Below, piece after piece: positions 9,760 through 20,262 of a stretch of 62,716 nucleotides of DNA. The notes beneath the pieces are model-generated. The model saw nothing but the letters and a program-made list of their open reading frames with translations. It did no database searches and was not told where the DNA came from. Positions within the stretch are counted from its first letter, which is position 1; every line of letters starts with the position of its first letter. Origin of the DNA: an uncultured Alphaproteobacteria bacterium (GTDB taxonomy: Bacteria; Pseudomonadota; Alphaproteobacteria; Bin95). Both the position numbers and the translations under genes were made by a program. Location: the NCBI GenBank assembly GCA_938083135.1, contig CALLKY010000041.1:1-62716 (forward strand). Reading direction: 5' to 3'.

Positions 9760-10928
9760 TAGGCTGCCTCCCGCATTGCTTTAACCACTTTCTCAGCCGC
9801 ATCGCCGAGATTGTCGGCAGACACGATATCAATGCCCGAATTCGCCATGATCTCTTTGCCCTGCTCCACATTCGTGCCTTCAAGGCGCACGACGAGCGGG
9901 ACGCTCAGGCCGACTTCTTTGGCCGCAGCAACCACGCCTTCTGCGATGATATCGCAGCGCATGATGCCGCCGAAGATGTTGACCAGAATGGCTTTCACAG
10001 ATGGATCGGACAGGATGATCTTGAAGGCCTTAATGACGCGATCTTTATCCGCCCCGCCGCCTACATCCAGGAAGTTGGCAGGCTCCGCGCCATTTAACTT
10101 GATGATGTCCATCGTTGCCATAGCCAGGCCAGCGCCATTCACCATGCAGCCGATTTCGCCATCGAGCGCCACGTAGTTCAGCTCAGCCTCTTCGGCCTCC
10201 CGTTCTACGGGGTTTTCTTCCGTGACGTCGCGCAGCGCTTCGATGTCCGGATGCCGGAATAGCGCGTTGTCATCGAAGTTCATCTTGGCGTCGAGCGCCA
10301 TAACGTCCCCAGCGCCTGTAACGACCAGCGGATTAATCTCAATCATGCTGGCGTCAAGCTCATTGAACGCTTGATAAAGGCTCTGCAGCAGCTTGACGGC
10401 GGAACCGACCTGCTTGCCTTCCATGCCCAGCGCAAACGCAATGCGGCGCGCTTGGAACCCGGACATGCCCACCAGGGGATCCAGAACGACGGTGTGGATT
10501 TTCTCTGGTGTGGCCTCAGCCACTTCCTCAATATCCATGCCCCCTTCCGTGGACGCCATGACGGTGACACGGCCAACACCACGATCTACCAGCATGGAGA
10601 GATACAGTTCACGGGCGATATCACAGCCGTCTTCGACATAGAGCCGACCGACTTCTTTGCCCTCAGGCCCTGTCTGATGCGTGATCAGCGTCATGCCGAG
10701 CATACGCTCAGCTTCCGCTTTCACATCCGCCACAGACTTGACGACCTTTACGCCGCCGCCTTTACCGCGACCGCCAGCATGGATCTGCGCCTTTACGACA
10801 TAGACCGGACCGCCAAGGTCTTCCGCGCCTTTAACGGCTTCGTCGACCGTAAAGGCCGGATGGCCCTTCGGTACAGACACGCCGTATTTGGCAAGCAGGC
10901 CCTTAGCCTGATGCTCGTGAACGTTCAT
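9759..10928 (-). CDS. sucC: Succinyl-CoA synthetase beta subunit
   Basis: A 389-residue ATP-grasp subunit that binds nucleotide and succinate and forms a heterodimer or heterotetramer with SucD. The N-terminal motif [17 protein letters not shown], the ATP-grasp loop [16 protein letters not shown] and the C-terminal [10 protein letters not shown] segment are diagnostic. A good RBS (AAGGGGG) precedes the ATG. It is the second gene of the TCA operon, 40 bases after mdh. Confidence 0.97.
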   Translation of the reverse strand: MNVHEHQAKGLLAKYGVSVPKGHPAFTVDEAVKGAEDLGGPVYVVKAQIHAGGRGKGGGVKVVKSVADVKAEAERMLGMTLITHQTGPEGKEVGRLYVEDGCDIARELYLSMLVDRGVGRVTVMASTEGGMDIEEVAEATPEKIHTVVLDPLVGMSGFQARRIAFALGMEGKQVGSAVKLLQSLYQAFNELDASMIEINPLVVTGAGDVMALDAKMNFDDNALFRHPDIEALRDVTEENPVEREAEEAELNYVALDGEIGCMVNGAGLAMATMDIIKLNGAEPANFLDVGGGADKDRVIKAFKIILSDPSVKAILVNIFGGIMRCDIIAEGVVAAAKEVGLSVPLVVRLEGTNVEQGKEIMANSGIDIVSADNLGDAAEKVVKAMREAA

Positions 10929-10968
10929 ATCGCCCCCTTATGTGGGTTGATTGAAAAAGATGTCAGGC

Positions 10969-11994
<1,026 letters not shown>

Positions 11995-12023
11995 TTACTA
12001 CTCTCATTCCTAACGAGTCGCAA
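11995..12023 (-). promoter_or_regulatory. Candidate promoter of the mdh-suc operon
   Basis: On the minus strand TTGCGA (12018-12023) and TAGTAA (11995-12000) are separated by 17 bases, 67 bases before the mdh start. The match to the housekeeping consensus is partial (4/6 and 3/6). The 131-base gap (11929-12059) after zapE is the only sizeable non-coding stretch ahead of the operon. Confidence 0.35.
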
Positions 12024-12059
12024 GGAAAACGCCGATTTCCTAGATTATTTTGCGATTTA

Positions 12060-13217
12060 TCAGATCACGCCATGCACGTGCGGAATGCGCATGTAGTCTT
12101 CTGCCTGCATTTCTATTAGCCGTGAGGCGCAGCGGCGGAATTCGAATTCGCCCACACCTTTGACATAGAGATCGTCCGGCTTGGCTTCCGCTGAGCAGAT
12201 CACGTTCACCCTATGCTCATAACAAGCGTCAATGCAGGTCACGAGGCGGCGCGCTTCATTCCGATCATCGGGCTTCATCACGGGGATGCCAGAGATGATT
12301 AGCGTGTGAAAAACCTCCGTCATTGCGAGGTAGTCCGCAGGGCCGTACGGGCGTTTGCAAAGCTCCTCAAACGTGAACCAAGCGACGCCGCGGGCGGCCT
12401 TGGGCGCTTCGATCTTCCTGCCACGAACTGTGATCTCGAACGGTTCCGGTGCTGCGTCATCTGTTAAATCCGCGAAAGCTTTGGCGAGCGCCGCCTCTGC
12501 CTCTGGCCCAGGCGGCACATGATAAACGGACTGGCCTTTTAGGCGGTCCAGGCGGTAATCGGCACCGCCATCCAATTCCATCACTTCAACATGTTCGGCG
12601 AAGATATCCAGGAATGGCAGAAAGCGGTCCCGCTGCAATCCGTCCTTATAGAGATCGGTCGGGGCCGCATTTGATGTTGCCACCACAACAACGCCCTGAT
12701 CAAAAAGCCCTTCAAACAGGCGACCAAGGGTCATTGCATCAGCAATATTGTCCACCTGAAACTCATCAAACGCGAGCAGCCAGGCCGTATCGGCGACCTC
12801 TTTGGCAATCGCGGGAATCGGGTCCCCATCTTTGCCAGACTGCCGCCGGGCATGGGCCAGCTTCTGCACATCCTGCATGAACGCATGGAAATGAACACGG
12901 CGCTTGCGAGCGACATCGGCATGATCGAACACAAGATCCATCAACATCGACTTGCCGCGCCCCACGGGGCCGAACACATACAGGCCCTTTGGCGGTGCCT
13001 GAGCGTCGCCAGAACCGCCATTCAAGCCGAACCGGGCCAGAAACCCACTGGATTTTTTCTGCTTCGGTTGCGGCTTATACCCCTTAAGGCGGTCGGTTAG
13101 TGCTTCTAGCCGTTCCGCCGCTTTTAGCTGCATCGGATCGGGGCGCATTTCGCCGCTCGCGACCATGGCCTTCAAGGCAGCGACTGGGCCGTCCGGGTGG
13201 ATATGACTGCTCGACAC
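12060..13217 (-). CDS. zapE: AFG1/ZapE family P-loop ATPase
   Basis: A 385-residue AFG1-like ATPase (PF03969), associated with cell-division control under stress in bacteria and with mitochondrial protein quality control. Walker A GPVGRGKS is at 83-90, Walker B is LLAFDEFQVDN, and the sensor region VVVATSNAAP follows. The start is GTG, one base after the CoA-transferase stop. Location just upstream of mdh is frequent in alphaproteobacteria. Confidence 0.93.
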   Translation of the reverse strand: MSSSHIHPDGPVAALKAMVASGEMRPDPMQLKAAERLEALTDRLKGYKPQPKQKKSSGFLARFGLNGGSGDAQAPPKGLYVFGPVGRGKSMLMDLVFDHADVARKRRVHFHAFMQDVQKLAHARRQSGKDGDPIPAIAKEVADTAWLLAFDEFQVDNIADAMTLGRLFEGLFDQGVVVVATSNAAPTDLYKDGLQRDRFLPFLDIFAEHVEVMELDGGADYRLDRLKGQSVYHVPPGPEAEAALAKAFADLTDDAAPEPFEITVRGRKIEAPKAARGVAWFTFEELCKRPYGPADYLAMTEVFHTLIISGIPVMKPDDRNEARRLVTCIDACYEHRVNVICSAEAKPDDLYVKGVGEFEFRRCASRLIEMQAEDYMRIPHVHGVI

Positions 13218-13218
13218 G

Positions 13219-14418
13219 TCAGGCTGATCCCAATTTCACGGCACCGCTTGCGGCTAAGCCAGCAATCTCTTCAGCGGTAAATCCAGCTTCCGCAAGCGCT
13301 TCCGCAGTATGCTCACCTGGTTCAGGTGGTTGACGGCGGAGACCAAAATCATGGTTGCCAACTTCAATCGGCAAGCGCGGCAGCTTTGTCATGGCACCGG
13401 TCGGCATCCGGACGTTCAACATGCGACCGCCTGCATTCAGCTGTGGATCATCATATAGGTCTGACGGTTTGGCCACCGGAGAAAACGGCACCTCGATTGC
13501 TTCCAGCAGCGCCAACATCTCATCATGATCATACTGTTTCATGATCGCGGCGATCATTGGCAGCGTGACTGGACGCATCGCCACGCGCGCTTCGTTCGAC
13601 GCGTAGTTCGGATCGTCCTTCAGGTGGTCCAGGCCGAATTTATCCCTAAATCGGTTCCAGTGATTGTCACTGGTGAGGCCCAGAAACACATGACGCCCGT
13701 CCTTAGTCTCGAAAGGCTCATACACGGCCCAAGCGCCCAAGCGTGCGGGCATAGGCGGTGTCTCATTGCCGGTAATGGCTTCACCGGCCAGATGCTGTGT
13801 CATTAAGAAGGCCGTCGATTCGAACAACGCGCTTTGCACGTGCTGCCCCTCACCTGTCGCCTCCCGATCTTTGAGCGCGCACATGATGCCAATGACAGCA
13901 TATGTGCCGCCCATGATGTCGATAATGCTGGCCCCAGCCCGCAGCGGACGGCCTGGCGGGCCTGTCATGTAGGCCATGCCAGCCATAAACTGCACAACCT
14001 CATCCAGTGCCAAGCGATGCTCATACGGCCCAGATAGGAACCCTTTCAGCGCACAAAAAACGACACGCGGGTTCACTGCTTTCAGTGTCTCATAATCGCA
14101 ACCAAGTTTCGCCATTGTGCCCGGTGCATAGTTTTCGATCACGACGTCTGCCGTCTCAACCAGCTTATGCGCTGCCGCCTGCCCTTCTGGGGACTTCAGA
14201 TTCAGCGCCACGGATCGCTTGTTGCGGTTAAATCCAGCAAAAAACCCGGCGGCAAAACCAGGCAAGCGGCGTGTCTTATCGCCATCTGGCGCGGGTTCGA
14301 TCTTGATCACATCGGCCCCAAGGTCTGCCATGAGCATCCCAGCAGTCGGCCCCATGATGGTTTGGCAGAATTCTAAAACGCGCACGCCTGCAAGCGGCAA
14401 CGGGGCAGCTTTAGCCAT
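13219..14418 (-). CDS. CaiB/BaiF family CoA-transferase
   Basis: A 399-residue family III CoA-transferase, or alpha-methylacyl-CoA racemase-like enzyme. LAGVRVLEFCQTIMGP is the family N-terminus and D167 in GASIIDIMGG is the expected acyl-accepting aspartate. I chose the ATG at 14418, which overlaps the rppH stop by eight bases (ATGGCTAA); a longer frame to 14505 lacks family residues. The substrate is unknown. A frc/caiB assignment would be over-reading. Confidence 0.9.
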   Translation of the reverse strand: MAKAAPLPLAGVRVLEFCQTIMGPTAGMLMADLGADVIKIEPAPDGDKTRRLPGFAAGFFAGFNRNKRSVALNLKSPEGQAAAHKLVETADVVIENYAPGTMAKLGCDYETLKAVNPRVVFCALKGFLSGPYEHRLALDEVVQFMAGMAYMTGPPGRPLRAGASIIDIMGGTYAVIGIMCALKDREATGEGQHVQSALFESTAFLMTQHLAGEAITGNETPPMPARLGAWAVYEPFETKDGRHVFLGLTSDNHWNRFRDKFGLDHLKDDPNYASNEARVAMRPVTLPMIAAIMKQYDHDEMLALLEAIEVPFSPVAKPSDLYDDPQLNAGGRMLNVRMPTGAMTKLPRLPIEVGNHDFGLRRQPPEPGEHTAEALAEAGFTAEEIAGLAASGAVKLGSA

Positions 14419-14932
14419 CAATCGAACGTCCCTCAATAATCGCTTTGGCCGGGGCGGCGAAGTCGTCGAGCATACAGCGATAAACTTCGCGTTTGAAATC
14501 CACAATCAGACCCAGCACTTCATCGACTTGGCCCCAGCGCCAGCTATCGAACTCCACCTGGTGCCGTGCCAGATCAATGGCGCTATCCGGCCCCTCATAG
14601 CGCAGCAGGTACCATTTCTGGGTTTGCCCGATCCAACGGGTGCGACGGCCAAGCGCCCATGCAGGCAGGTCATAATTCAGCCAGTCTGGATGTGTGCGGA
14701 CGATGCTTGCGTCCTCCAGCCCGGTTTCTTCTTCAAGCTCCCGCATGGCGGCTTCGATGGGCGTTTCGCCGGGGTCAATCCCGCCTTGCGGCATCTGCCA
14801 GCCATTCGGAACTCCAACACGCTCGCCAATGAAAACACCACGCCCCGGTGCCACGACCATTAGGCCAACGCATGGCCGGTAACCTCGCTGCACATCAGGC
14901 GGCAAGCCGGTATCGGCGGAGGCGGCATTCAT
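14411..14932 (-). CDS. rppH: RNA pyrophosphohydrolase (Nudix)
   Basis: A 173-residue Nudix hydrolase that removes 5' pyrophosphate from mRNA or hydrolyses dinucleoside polyphosphates. The segment RGYRPCVGLMVV, the pattern GVPNGWQMPQGGID and the Nudix box G50-L72 (GxxxxxETxxxAxxRELxEETGL) match the RppH/IalA subfamily. It lies 14 bases after the deacetylase gene and is coupled to the CoA-transferase. Confidence 0.94.
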   Translation of the reverse strand: MNAASADTGLPPDVQRGYRPCVGLMVVAPGRGVFIGERVGVPNGWQMPQGGIDPGETPIEAAMRELEEETGLEDASIVRTHPDWLNYDLPAWALGRRTRWIGQTQKWYLLRYEGPDSAIDLARHQVEFDSWRWGQVDEVLGLIVDFKREVYRCMLDDFAAPAKAIIEGRSIDG

Positions 14933-14945
14933 TCAATGGGTCCAA

Positions 14946-15992
14946 TCATGGGTCCAGCCGCCGGGCAACGCCGGTCAGTGGGGTTAAGACAAAGCCGCGC
15001 TCGTCCAAGCTTGCCGCCCAGGCGCGCAGACGTTCGATGCTGACGGGATAGGGCGAGGCAAGGCCAACGGCAAACCCTCGGCGCTGTGCAATCGCCTCCA
15101 ACTCCCCCAACCGTTTGTCGATTTCGTCACGGGATGGCACGTCGTCAATGAAACGGTCATTCAGTGCAACATGGAGATCAACCGTCGGCGCAAGGGCAGA
15201 AACAGCACTGTCTGGACCGGACCGGCTATCGAGGAAAATCAAGCCCTTGTCTGCCGTTGCAGCCAGGATGGGGCGTAGCCTGTCTGGGTTCGCTAGAAAC
15301 CGCGAGCCCATATGGGACAGCAAGCCAACATAACCGCTGAGCCCCGAAAGCGCTTTTTCAAGACGCGAGAGATTCTCTAGATCATCCAGGTCTATGAGCA
15401 GTGGTTTTGGACCTGGGTCATGGCGGGGATAGTCAATTGGTTCCATCGGGATTGCCAACAGCGTTTCGTGGCCATTGGCGCGCGCGTCCCGAATCCATGC
15501 AGCGGCGCTGTCAGAATAAGCCGCAATGGCGAATGGAACCTGCGGCGGCAAGCGCTCAATCGCGTGGCGAGACCGGGCATTACCGATTCCGATCTGCCCC
15601 ATAACGATGGCAATCCGGGGCCGCCCATCATCCACTGGCTTGGCCGCTGCAAACGCAACCCGTGGCGGTGCTGGACGGGTGGCAGGTGTCGGCGTGGGCG
15701 TTAGTTGAGCTGTGCGCGCCGTTGACGTGCTAGGTGGCTTCGCAGGTGCCTGGACCACAGCTTCAGCCTGTCCTGCAGGCCCTGTGCCCACCGCTTCAGC
15801 ACCAACGATCGCAGCGCCGCGGTCTGATCCCGTGGCGTTAGCATCGGGTTCAATTACCGTCCCTGTCGCCGCTGATCCAGGAGCAGCAGAACCACCGGAC
15901 AATCCATCATAGCTAAGTTCAGCCCAGAGGATCACGCCGCCGAGTAACAGCAGCACGCAAACCCAAGCAAGCGTTAAGGCGCGGTTATGCAA
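14946..15992 (-). CDS. Divergent polysaccharide deacetylase family protein
   Basis: A 348-residue membrane-anchored periplasmic protein (YibQ/DUF610-type divergent polysaccharide deacetylase). An N-terminal transmembrane segment (about 7-24, LAWVCVLLLLGGVILWA) leads to an Ala/Pro/Thr-rich linker to about 120. A deacetylase-like barrel starts RPRIAIVMGQIGIGNARS and contains the motifs AIPMEPIDYPRHDPGP and LLSHMGSRF. Its position after ctpA and the envC-like gene is conserved in alphaproteobacteria, suggesting an envelope role. Confidence 0.9.
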   Translation of the reverse strand: MHNRALTLAWVCVLLLLGGVILWAELSYDGLSGGSAAPGSAATGTVIEPDANATGSDRGAAIVGAEAVGTGPAGQAEAVVQAPAKPPSTSTARTAQLTPTPTPATRPAPPRVAFAAAKPVDDGRPRIAIVMGQIGIGNARSRHAIERLPPQVPFAIAAYSDSAAAWIRDARANGHETLLAIPMEPIDYPRHDPGPKPLLIDLDDLENLSRLEKALSGLSGYVGLLSHMGSRFLANPDRLRPILAATADKGLIFLDSRSGPDSAVSALAPTVDLHVALNDRFIDDVPSRDEIDKRLGELEAIAQRRGFAVGLASPYPVSIERLRAWAASLDERGFVLTPLTGVARRLDP

Positions 15993-16069
15993 TGCGCCTC
16001 TCCTTTTGCCATTCGATCAAACGTGCGCGCTCTCTTTTACGGCGGAGCGGTCCGCATTCCAAGCGCTTG

Positions 16070-17389
16070 CTACTTCTGCTCTGTCGTTGATTGGCGGTAG
16101 ATCGCAATGCCCCGCAGCACATCAATCGCGCGAATGAGCTGATAGTCCTTCTGCGCCGCAGCGGCCTCAGCAGCCGCACGCTCCGCTTTCGGGTCAGGCT
16201 TCACGTCTTCGTCTTTATCCTCGTCAGGATCTTCATTCTGAAGCGCGCCGCTAAGGTCGGCCTCACGGCGACGGCCTGTTACGTCGATTTCCTCAATCTT
16301 GGCAGGCTTCACAGCGATATCTGGCTCAATGCCCGTCGCCTGGATCGATCCACCAGATGGCGTGTAGTAGCGAGCGATGGTCAGGCGCACGGCACCATGG
16401 CCAGGAATGCGCTGGACCGTCTGCACGGAGCCCTTGCCGAAGGTTTTCTGGCCAACCAGGATCGCCCGGCCATGATCCTGTAGCGCACCCGCTACAATTT
16501 CAGAGGCAGAAGCGGAGCCGCCGTTGATGAGCACGACAATCGGCAAACCGCCCGTCAGATCCCCTGGGTTGGCGTTATGGCGTTGGGCTTTCTTCTTATC
16601 CCGGCCGCGAGTCGAAACAATTTCACCTTTGTCCAAGAACGCATCTGTTACCGCGATCGCCTGATCCAACAGACCGCCCGGGTTATTGCGCAGGTCAATA
16701 ATGAAGCCTTCAAGCTTATCGCCAAGTTCACCTTTCAGCTTGTCGATGGCTTTCGCCAGATTTGGTTCTGTTTGGCGACTGAAGCTGGTGATTCGAACAT
16801 AGCCAATATTGCCTTCTGCGCGCGAGCGAACCGGGCTGACCTTAATAACGTCACGAACGACATCCACATCAAACGGCGCTTGGTCGCCCCGGCGGATCGT
16901 CAGCACGATCTTCTCGCCGACTTTGCCGCGCATATGCTCAACAGCTTTTGCCAATGACATGCCGCGAACTGGCTTTCCGTCCAGCGCCACAATCAGGTCA
17001 TTGGGCTGCAAGCCAGCCTTGGCTGCCGGCGTATCATCAATCGGCGATACGACTTTGACGTAGCCGCCTTCCATAGTGACCTCAATGCCGAGGCCACCGA
17101 ACTCACCTTTTGTATCAACGTCGAGCCGCTCCCGGCCCTTCTCATCAAGATATGAGGAATGGGGATCAAGTGATGTCAGCATGCCGTTGATGGCGGCTTT
17201 GATCAGCTCTTCGTCGCTGACCTCCTCCACATAATCGGCGCGGATGCGTTCAAGCACGGTCCCGAAGAGTTCCAGCTGCTTATACGTATCAGCGCTCGTT
17301 TCCTTCTTGGCGGCGTCTTGCGCTAAGGCGGGCGCAGAGCCAGCCAAACCGAGTGCGAGAATGGCGGCAGCGAGAGAGATTTTACCCAT
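16070..17389 (-). CDS. ctpA: S41 family C-terminal processing protease
   Basis: A 439-residue periplasmic tail-specific protease. A signal peptide (about 1-23, cleavage after ALA) precedes a PDZ domain at about 95-165 (GGLGIEVTMEGGYVKV). The S41 domain follows, with the serine in GGSASASEIVAGAL (291-304) and K315 in GQKTFGKGSV. A charged, Asp/Lys-rich C-terminal tail begins near 370. It lies 15 bases downstream of the EnvC-like activator, which suggests joint action on the peptidoglycan machinery. Confidence 0.95.
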   Translation of the reverse strand: MGKISLAAAILALGLAGSAPALAQDAAKKETSADTYKQLELFGTVLERIRADYVEEVSDEELIKAAINGMLTSLDPHSSYLDEKGRERLDVDTKGEFGGLGIEVTMEGGYVKVVSPIDDTPAAKAGLQPNDLIVALDGKPVRGMSLAKAVEHMRGKVGEKIVLTIRRGDQAPFDVDVVRDVIKVSPVRSRAEGNIGYVRITSFSRQTEPNLAKAIDKLKGELGDKLEGFIIDLRNNPGGLLDQAIAVTDAFLDKGEIVSTRGRDKKKAQRHNANPGDLTGGLPIVVLINGGSASASEIVAGALQDHGRAILVGQKTFGKGSVQTVQRIPGHGAVRLTIARYYTPSGGSIQATGIEPDIAVKPAKIEEIDVTGRRREADLSGALQNEDPDEDKDEDVKPDPKAERAAAEAAAAQKDYQLIRAIDVLRGIAIYRQSTTEQK

Positions 17390-17404
17390 GGCGCAGTGGC
17401 GTCC

Positions 17405-18781
17405 TCATGTTCGGCGAACGAACCATGGTCCTGGATCGACCGGCTCGCCGTTTTTTCTTAGTTCCACATATAGCTTAGGCGCCCCGGCCCCGGAACCCCT
17501 ACGACCCGCTTTCCTACCAACGCCTTGGCCAAGAGCACCCAACGGTTCCCCGCCAAGCACCCAATCGCCAACGGTAACGTCAATTCGATCGAGCCCGGTC
17601 AAAAGCGTGTGATACCCTCGCCCATGGTCAATTAACGCCACCTTGCCATAGCCTCGAAAGGGTCCGGCATAGGCGATTTTGCCGTCAAACGGCGCAAATA
17701 CATCAGCGCCTGCGACGGCTGCATAGACCAACCCACGGGACATCACCCCCTCGCCTTGCCCAAATCGGGCGACAATCTGCCCGGCAACGGGTGGGGCAAG
17801 ATCGTTCTTTTTGCCAGCAAGGCCCGTCAAAGTGAGCGGTGGTCCAGTGAGTGCCGCTACAGGCGGTTCACGCCCTGCCCGCTGGGGTGGCGGCGCTTCT
17901 GGGGCCGGGATCGCTGCCCTGCGGTTGGACGGCTCCGGCGTTGGTTGTGGCCTCCGGGCAAGGGCCTGTCGTCGCGCACGTTCCGCCCGCTCACGCTTCA
18001 GCTCTTCGCGATATCGCCTGGTCTCCGCAGCCTGTCTGGCCGCTATCGCCCGACGCGCGGATGCCACTGCAGCCTCCCGCGCCGTCAATGCAGAAATAAA
18101 ACTATCCAGTGATCGCGCTTGCCCGGCCAATTTTGTTACCTCGCGGCCAAGGTTTTCTTCTTGTGTCTCATTCTGGCGGATTAAGCGCCGCTTTTCCTGA
18201 ACGGTCTGATGTAGCGCCTTTCGTTCATCAGCGAGCGCCCTGGCCGCAAGGCTTGCGCTCTCCCGACGGTCTAGATGTTGCTGACGCAATCGCGCAACAG
18301 CTTCCAACGCCTGCCGCGCTGCTTCAATCCGGCGCTCAACTTCCGGCAGCAGAGCTTTGAACGCCAGGCTGGCGCGCGCGGCTTCTGCTGGGCCGTCTTG
18401 CAGTGCAGCCAACGCCTCTGGCGGACGAAGCGACAAGCGAGCCATGGCACCAACCAATGCGGCGAGTTCCTGGCGACGGAGGTCAATTTCCGCTTCAGCA
18501 GCTTCTGCTGCATCAGCCGCGTCAGCGGCGGCATCTTCAGCAGCTGCGGCTTCACGTGTGCGGGCGCGCATGGCGTTACTGGCCTTGCGCAGCTCTTCCC
18601 GCAGGCGATTGAGATCCTGCTCGAGCCGGGCAGCGCGGGTTTTAACAACGGCCTGTTGACCGGTACGAAGGTCAATCGTGCGGTTTACGTCCTTACGTTG
18701 CTGCTCCGCCTCATCCCGCTCACCTGCTGCATAGGCAGGCGACGCAGCGGCGAGTGCCAGAATGAGGGCGAACCAGCGCAT
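17405..18781 (-). CDS. EnvC-like murein hydrolase activator (degenerate M23)
   Basis: A 458-residue periplasmic protein with a signal peptide (1 to about 18, AAASPAYA), a long Arg/Ala/Glu-rich coiled coil (about 20-270), a Pro-rich linker and a LytM/M23 domain (about 330-455). The zinc ligands expected in active M23 enzymes are replaced: no His in the RFGQGEGVMSRG segment, and PKLYVELRKNG instead of HxH. It is therefore predicted to activate amidases rather than cut peptidoglycan. This is typical of the EnvC group. Confidence 0.9.
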   Translation of the reverse strand: MRWFALILALAAASPAYAAGERDEAEQQRKDVNRTIDLRTGQQAVVKTRAARLEQDLNRLREELRKASNAMRARTREAAAAEDAAADAADAAEAAEAEIDLRRQELAALVGAMARLSLRPPEALAALQDGPAEAARASLAFKALLPEVERRIEAARQALEAVARLRQQHLDRRESASLAARALADERKALHQTVQEKRRLIRQNETQEENLGREVTKLAGQARSLDSFISALTAREAAVASARRAIAARQAAETRRYREELKRERAERARRQALARRPQPTPEPSNRRAAIPAPEAPPPQRAGREPPVAALTGPPLTLTGLAGKKNDLAPPVAGQIVARFGQGEGVMSRGLVYAAVAGADVFAPFDGKIAYAGPFRGYGKVALIDHGRGYHTLLTGLDRIDVTVGDWVLGGEPLGALGQGVGRKAGRRGSGAGAPKLYVELRKNGEPVDPGPWFVRRT

Positions 18782-18789
18782 ATCTGCTG

Positions 18790-20262
18790 TTAGCCTTTCG
18801 GCGCCAAATCAGTGCCACGACGCAGCGCCCGTCCAGGCTTTGCGCCCGTCGCAGAGCCTGACCGCCAGACAAATGCACCATTGGTCATAACAGCATCAAC
18901 GCCACCGGCTGGCTCCATCGGCGTATCGAAATTAGCACGGTCGATCACAGTCTCTGGGTCAAAAATAACCAGATCGGCAAAGGCACCTTCACGCAAATAC
19001 CCCCGATCCTTCAGGCCAAACACATCCGCCGGAACCCCAGTCATACGCCGAACGGCTTCCTCCAGCGGCATCAAGCCAATGTCACGGCTATAATGACCCA
19101 GCACGCGCGGGAATGTTCCCCAGAGGCGTGGGTGTGGACGTTCGTCATGGGGAATGCCGTCGGAGCCTATCATAGCGTCTTCAAACGCCAATACATCGCG
19201 CACGTCATCTTCCGCCATCGAGAAATAAATCGCGCCTGCAGGAAGCAAGCGATCCACCATCTCCTCCGGCTTGATCTGATATTCCATGGCCATCTCAGCC
19301 AGGTCCCTGCCCGCTGCTTCCGGCATGGGCTCAGACCAAGTGATCAGAACCTTGGACGAATCCGCCACACGCTCCTTCAGCAACACAGTGGAACTGGCGA
19401 TATAGGGGTAGACGTCCAACGCTACTTTCTGAGTCTTCCGCGCTTCCCGGATCATGGGCAGTGACTGGCGGACCATGCCGTGATTTTCCACGCCAGAGGC
19501 TTTGTGATGTGACAACAGAACCGGCATGTCGCCATGCCGCCCAATCTCCAACGCCTCTTCAACGGATTTCAGAAGGTCTGGCCCTTCATTGCGAAGATGC
19601 GTCGCGTAAATACCGCCAGCGGCACCTGCGACTTCTGCAACCCGCGCCACCTCATCTGTCGATGCAGCCCGTGCAGGCGGATAGAACAGGCCTGTGGAGA
19701 ACCCTGCGGCCCCCGCTGCCATCGCTTCGGCCACACCAGCGCGCATGGCATCGATCTCGGCGTCTGTCGCTGTGCGGTCCAGGTCTGAAACCTCTGTGAT
19801 GCGCAGCGTTTGGTGGCCAACCAGGAAGATCGCATTGGCCGCTGCTGGCTGCTTATCCACTTGGTCAATGAAAGCGGCGAAAGTTGGAAATCGCACAGGA
19901 TCAAGGCCGAATATCAGATCGAGCGGCGGCTTCGGGCGGCCGGCGGTGGCGAAGGGTGCCAAGCTAACGCCGCAATTGCCAACCACGACTGTCGTGACAC
20001 CCTGGCTCGTCTTCGGCCGCATAGCTGGATCGACAAAGAGCAAACGGTCGTCATGGGTATGCACATCGACGAAGCCAGGCGTCACGGCTCTACCAGCGGC
20101 GTCAATCCGCTCATCGGCTTGGGCTTCCGAGAGATCGCCGATGGCGGCAATCCTATCGCCAGTAATTCCAACATCAGCGCGAACGCGGTCGCCGCCAGTC
20201 CCGTCGATAACATCGCCACCGGCGATCACCAGATCAAAGCGTTGCGGTTCATCCATGGTCAT
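18790..20262 (-). CDS. N-acyl-D-amino-acid deacylase-like amidohydrolase
   Basis: A 490-residue amidohydrolase-superfamily enzyme of the D-aminoacylase branch. The metal motif is VDVHTHDD and the family segment GNCGVSLAPF follows. LLSHHKASGVENHG supplies later metal ligands, and ADLVIFDPETV is the C-terminal beta-domain signature. Its ATG overlaps the stop of the Sua5-like gene (TGATG). It probably hydrolyses N-acyl-D-amino acids or related amides; the actual substrate cannot be told. Confidence 0.88.
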   Translation of the reverse strand: MTMDEPQRFDLVIAGGDVIDGTGGDRVRADVGITGDRIAAIGDLSEAQADERIDAAGRAVTPGFVDVHTHDDRLLFVDPAMRPKTSQGVTTVVVGNCGVSLAPFATAGRPKPPLDLIFGLDPVRFPTFAAFIDQVDKQPAAANAIFLVGHQTLRITEVSDLDRTATDAEIDAMRAGVAEAMAAGAAGFSTGLFYPPARAASTDEVARVAEVAGAAGGIYATHLRNEGPDLLKSVEEALEIGRHGDMPVLLSHHKASGVENHGMVRQSLPMIREARKTQKVALDVYPYIASSTVLLKERVADSSKVLITWSEPMPEAAGRDLAEMAMEYQIKPEEMVDRLLPAGAIYFSMAEDDVRDVLAFEDAMIGSDGIPHDERPHPRLWGTFPRVLGHYSRDIGLMPLEEAVRRMTGVPADVFGLKDRGYLREGAFADLVIFDPETVIDRANFDTPMEPAGGVDAVMTNGAFVWRSGSATGAKPGRALRRGTDLAPKG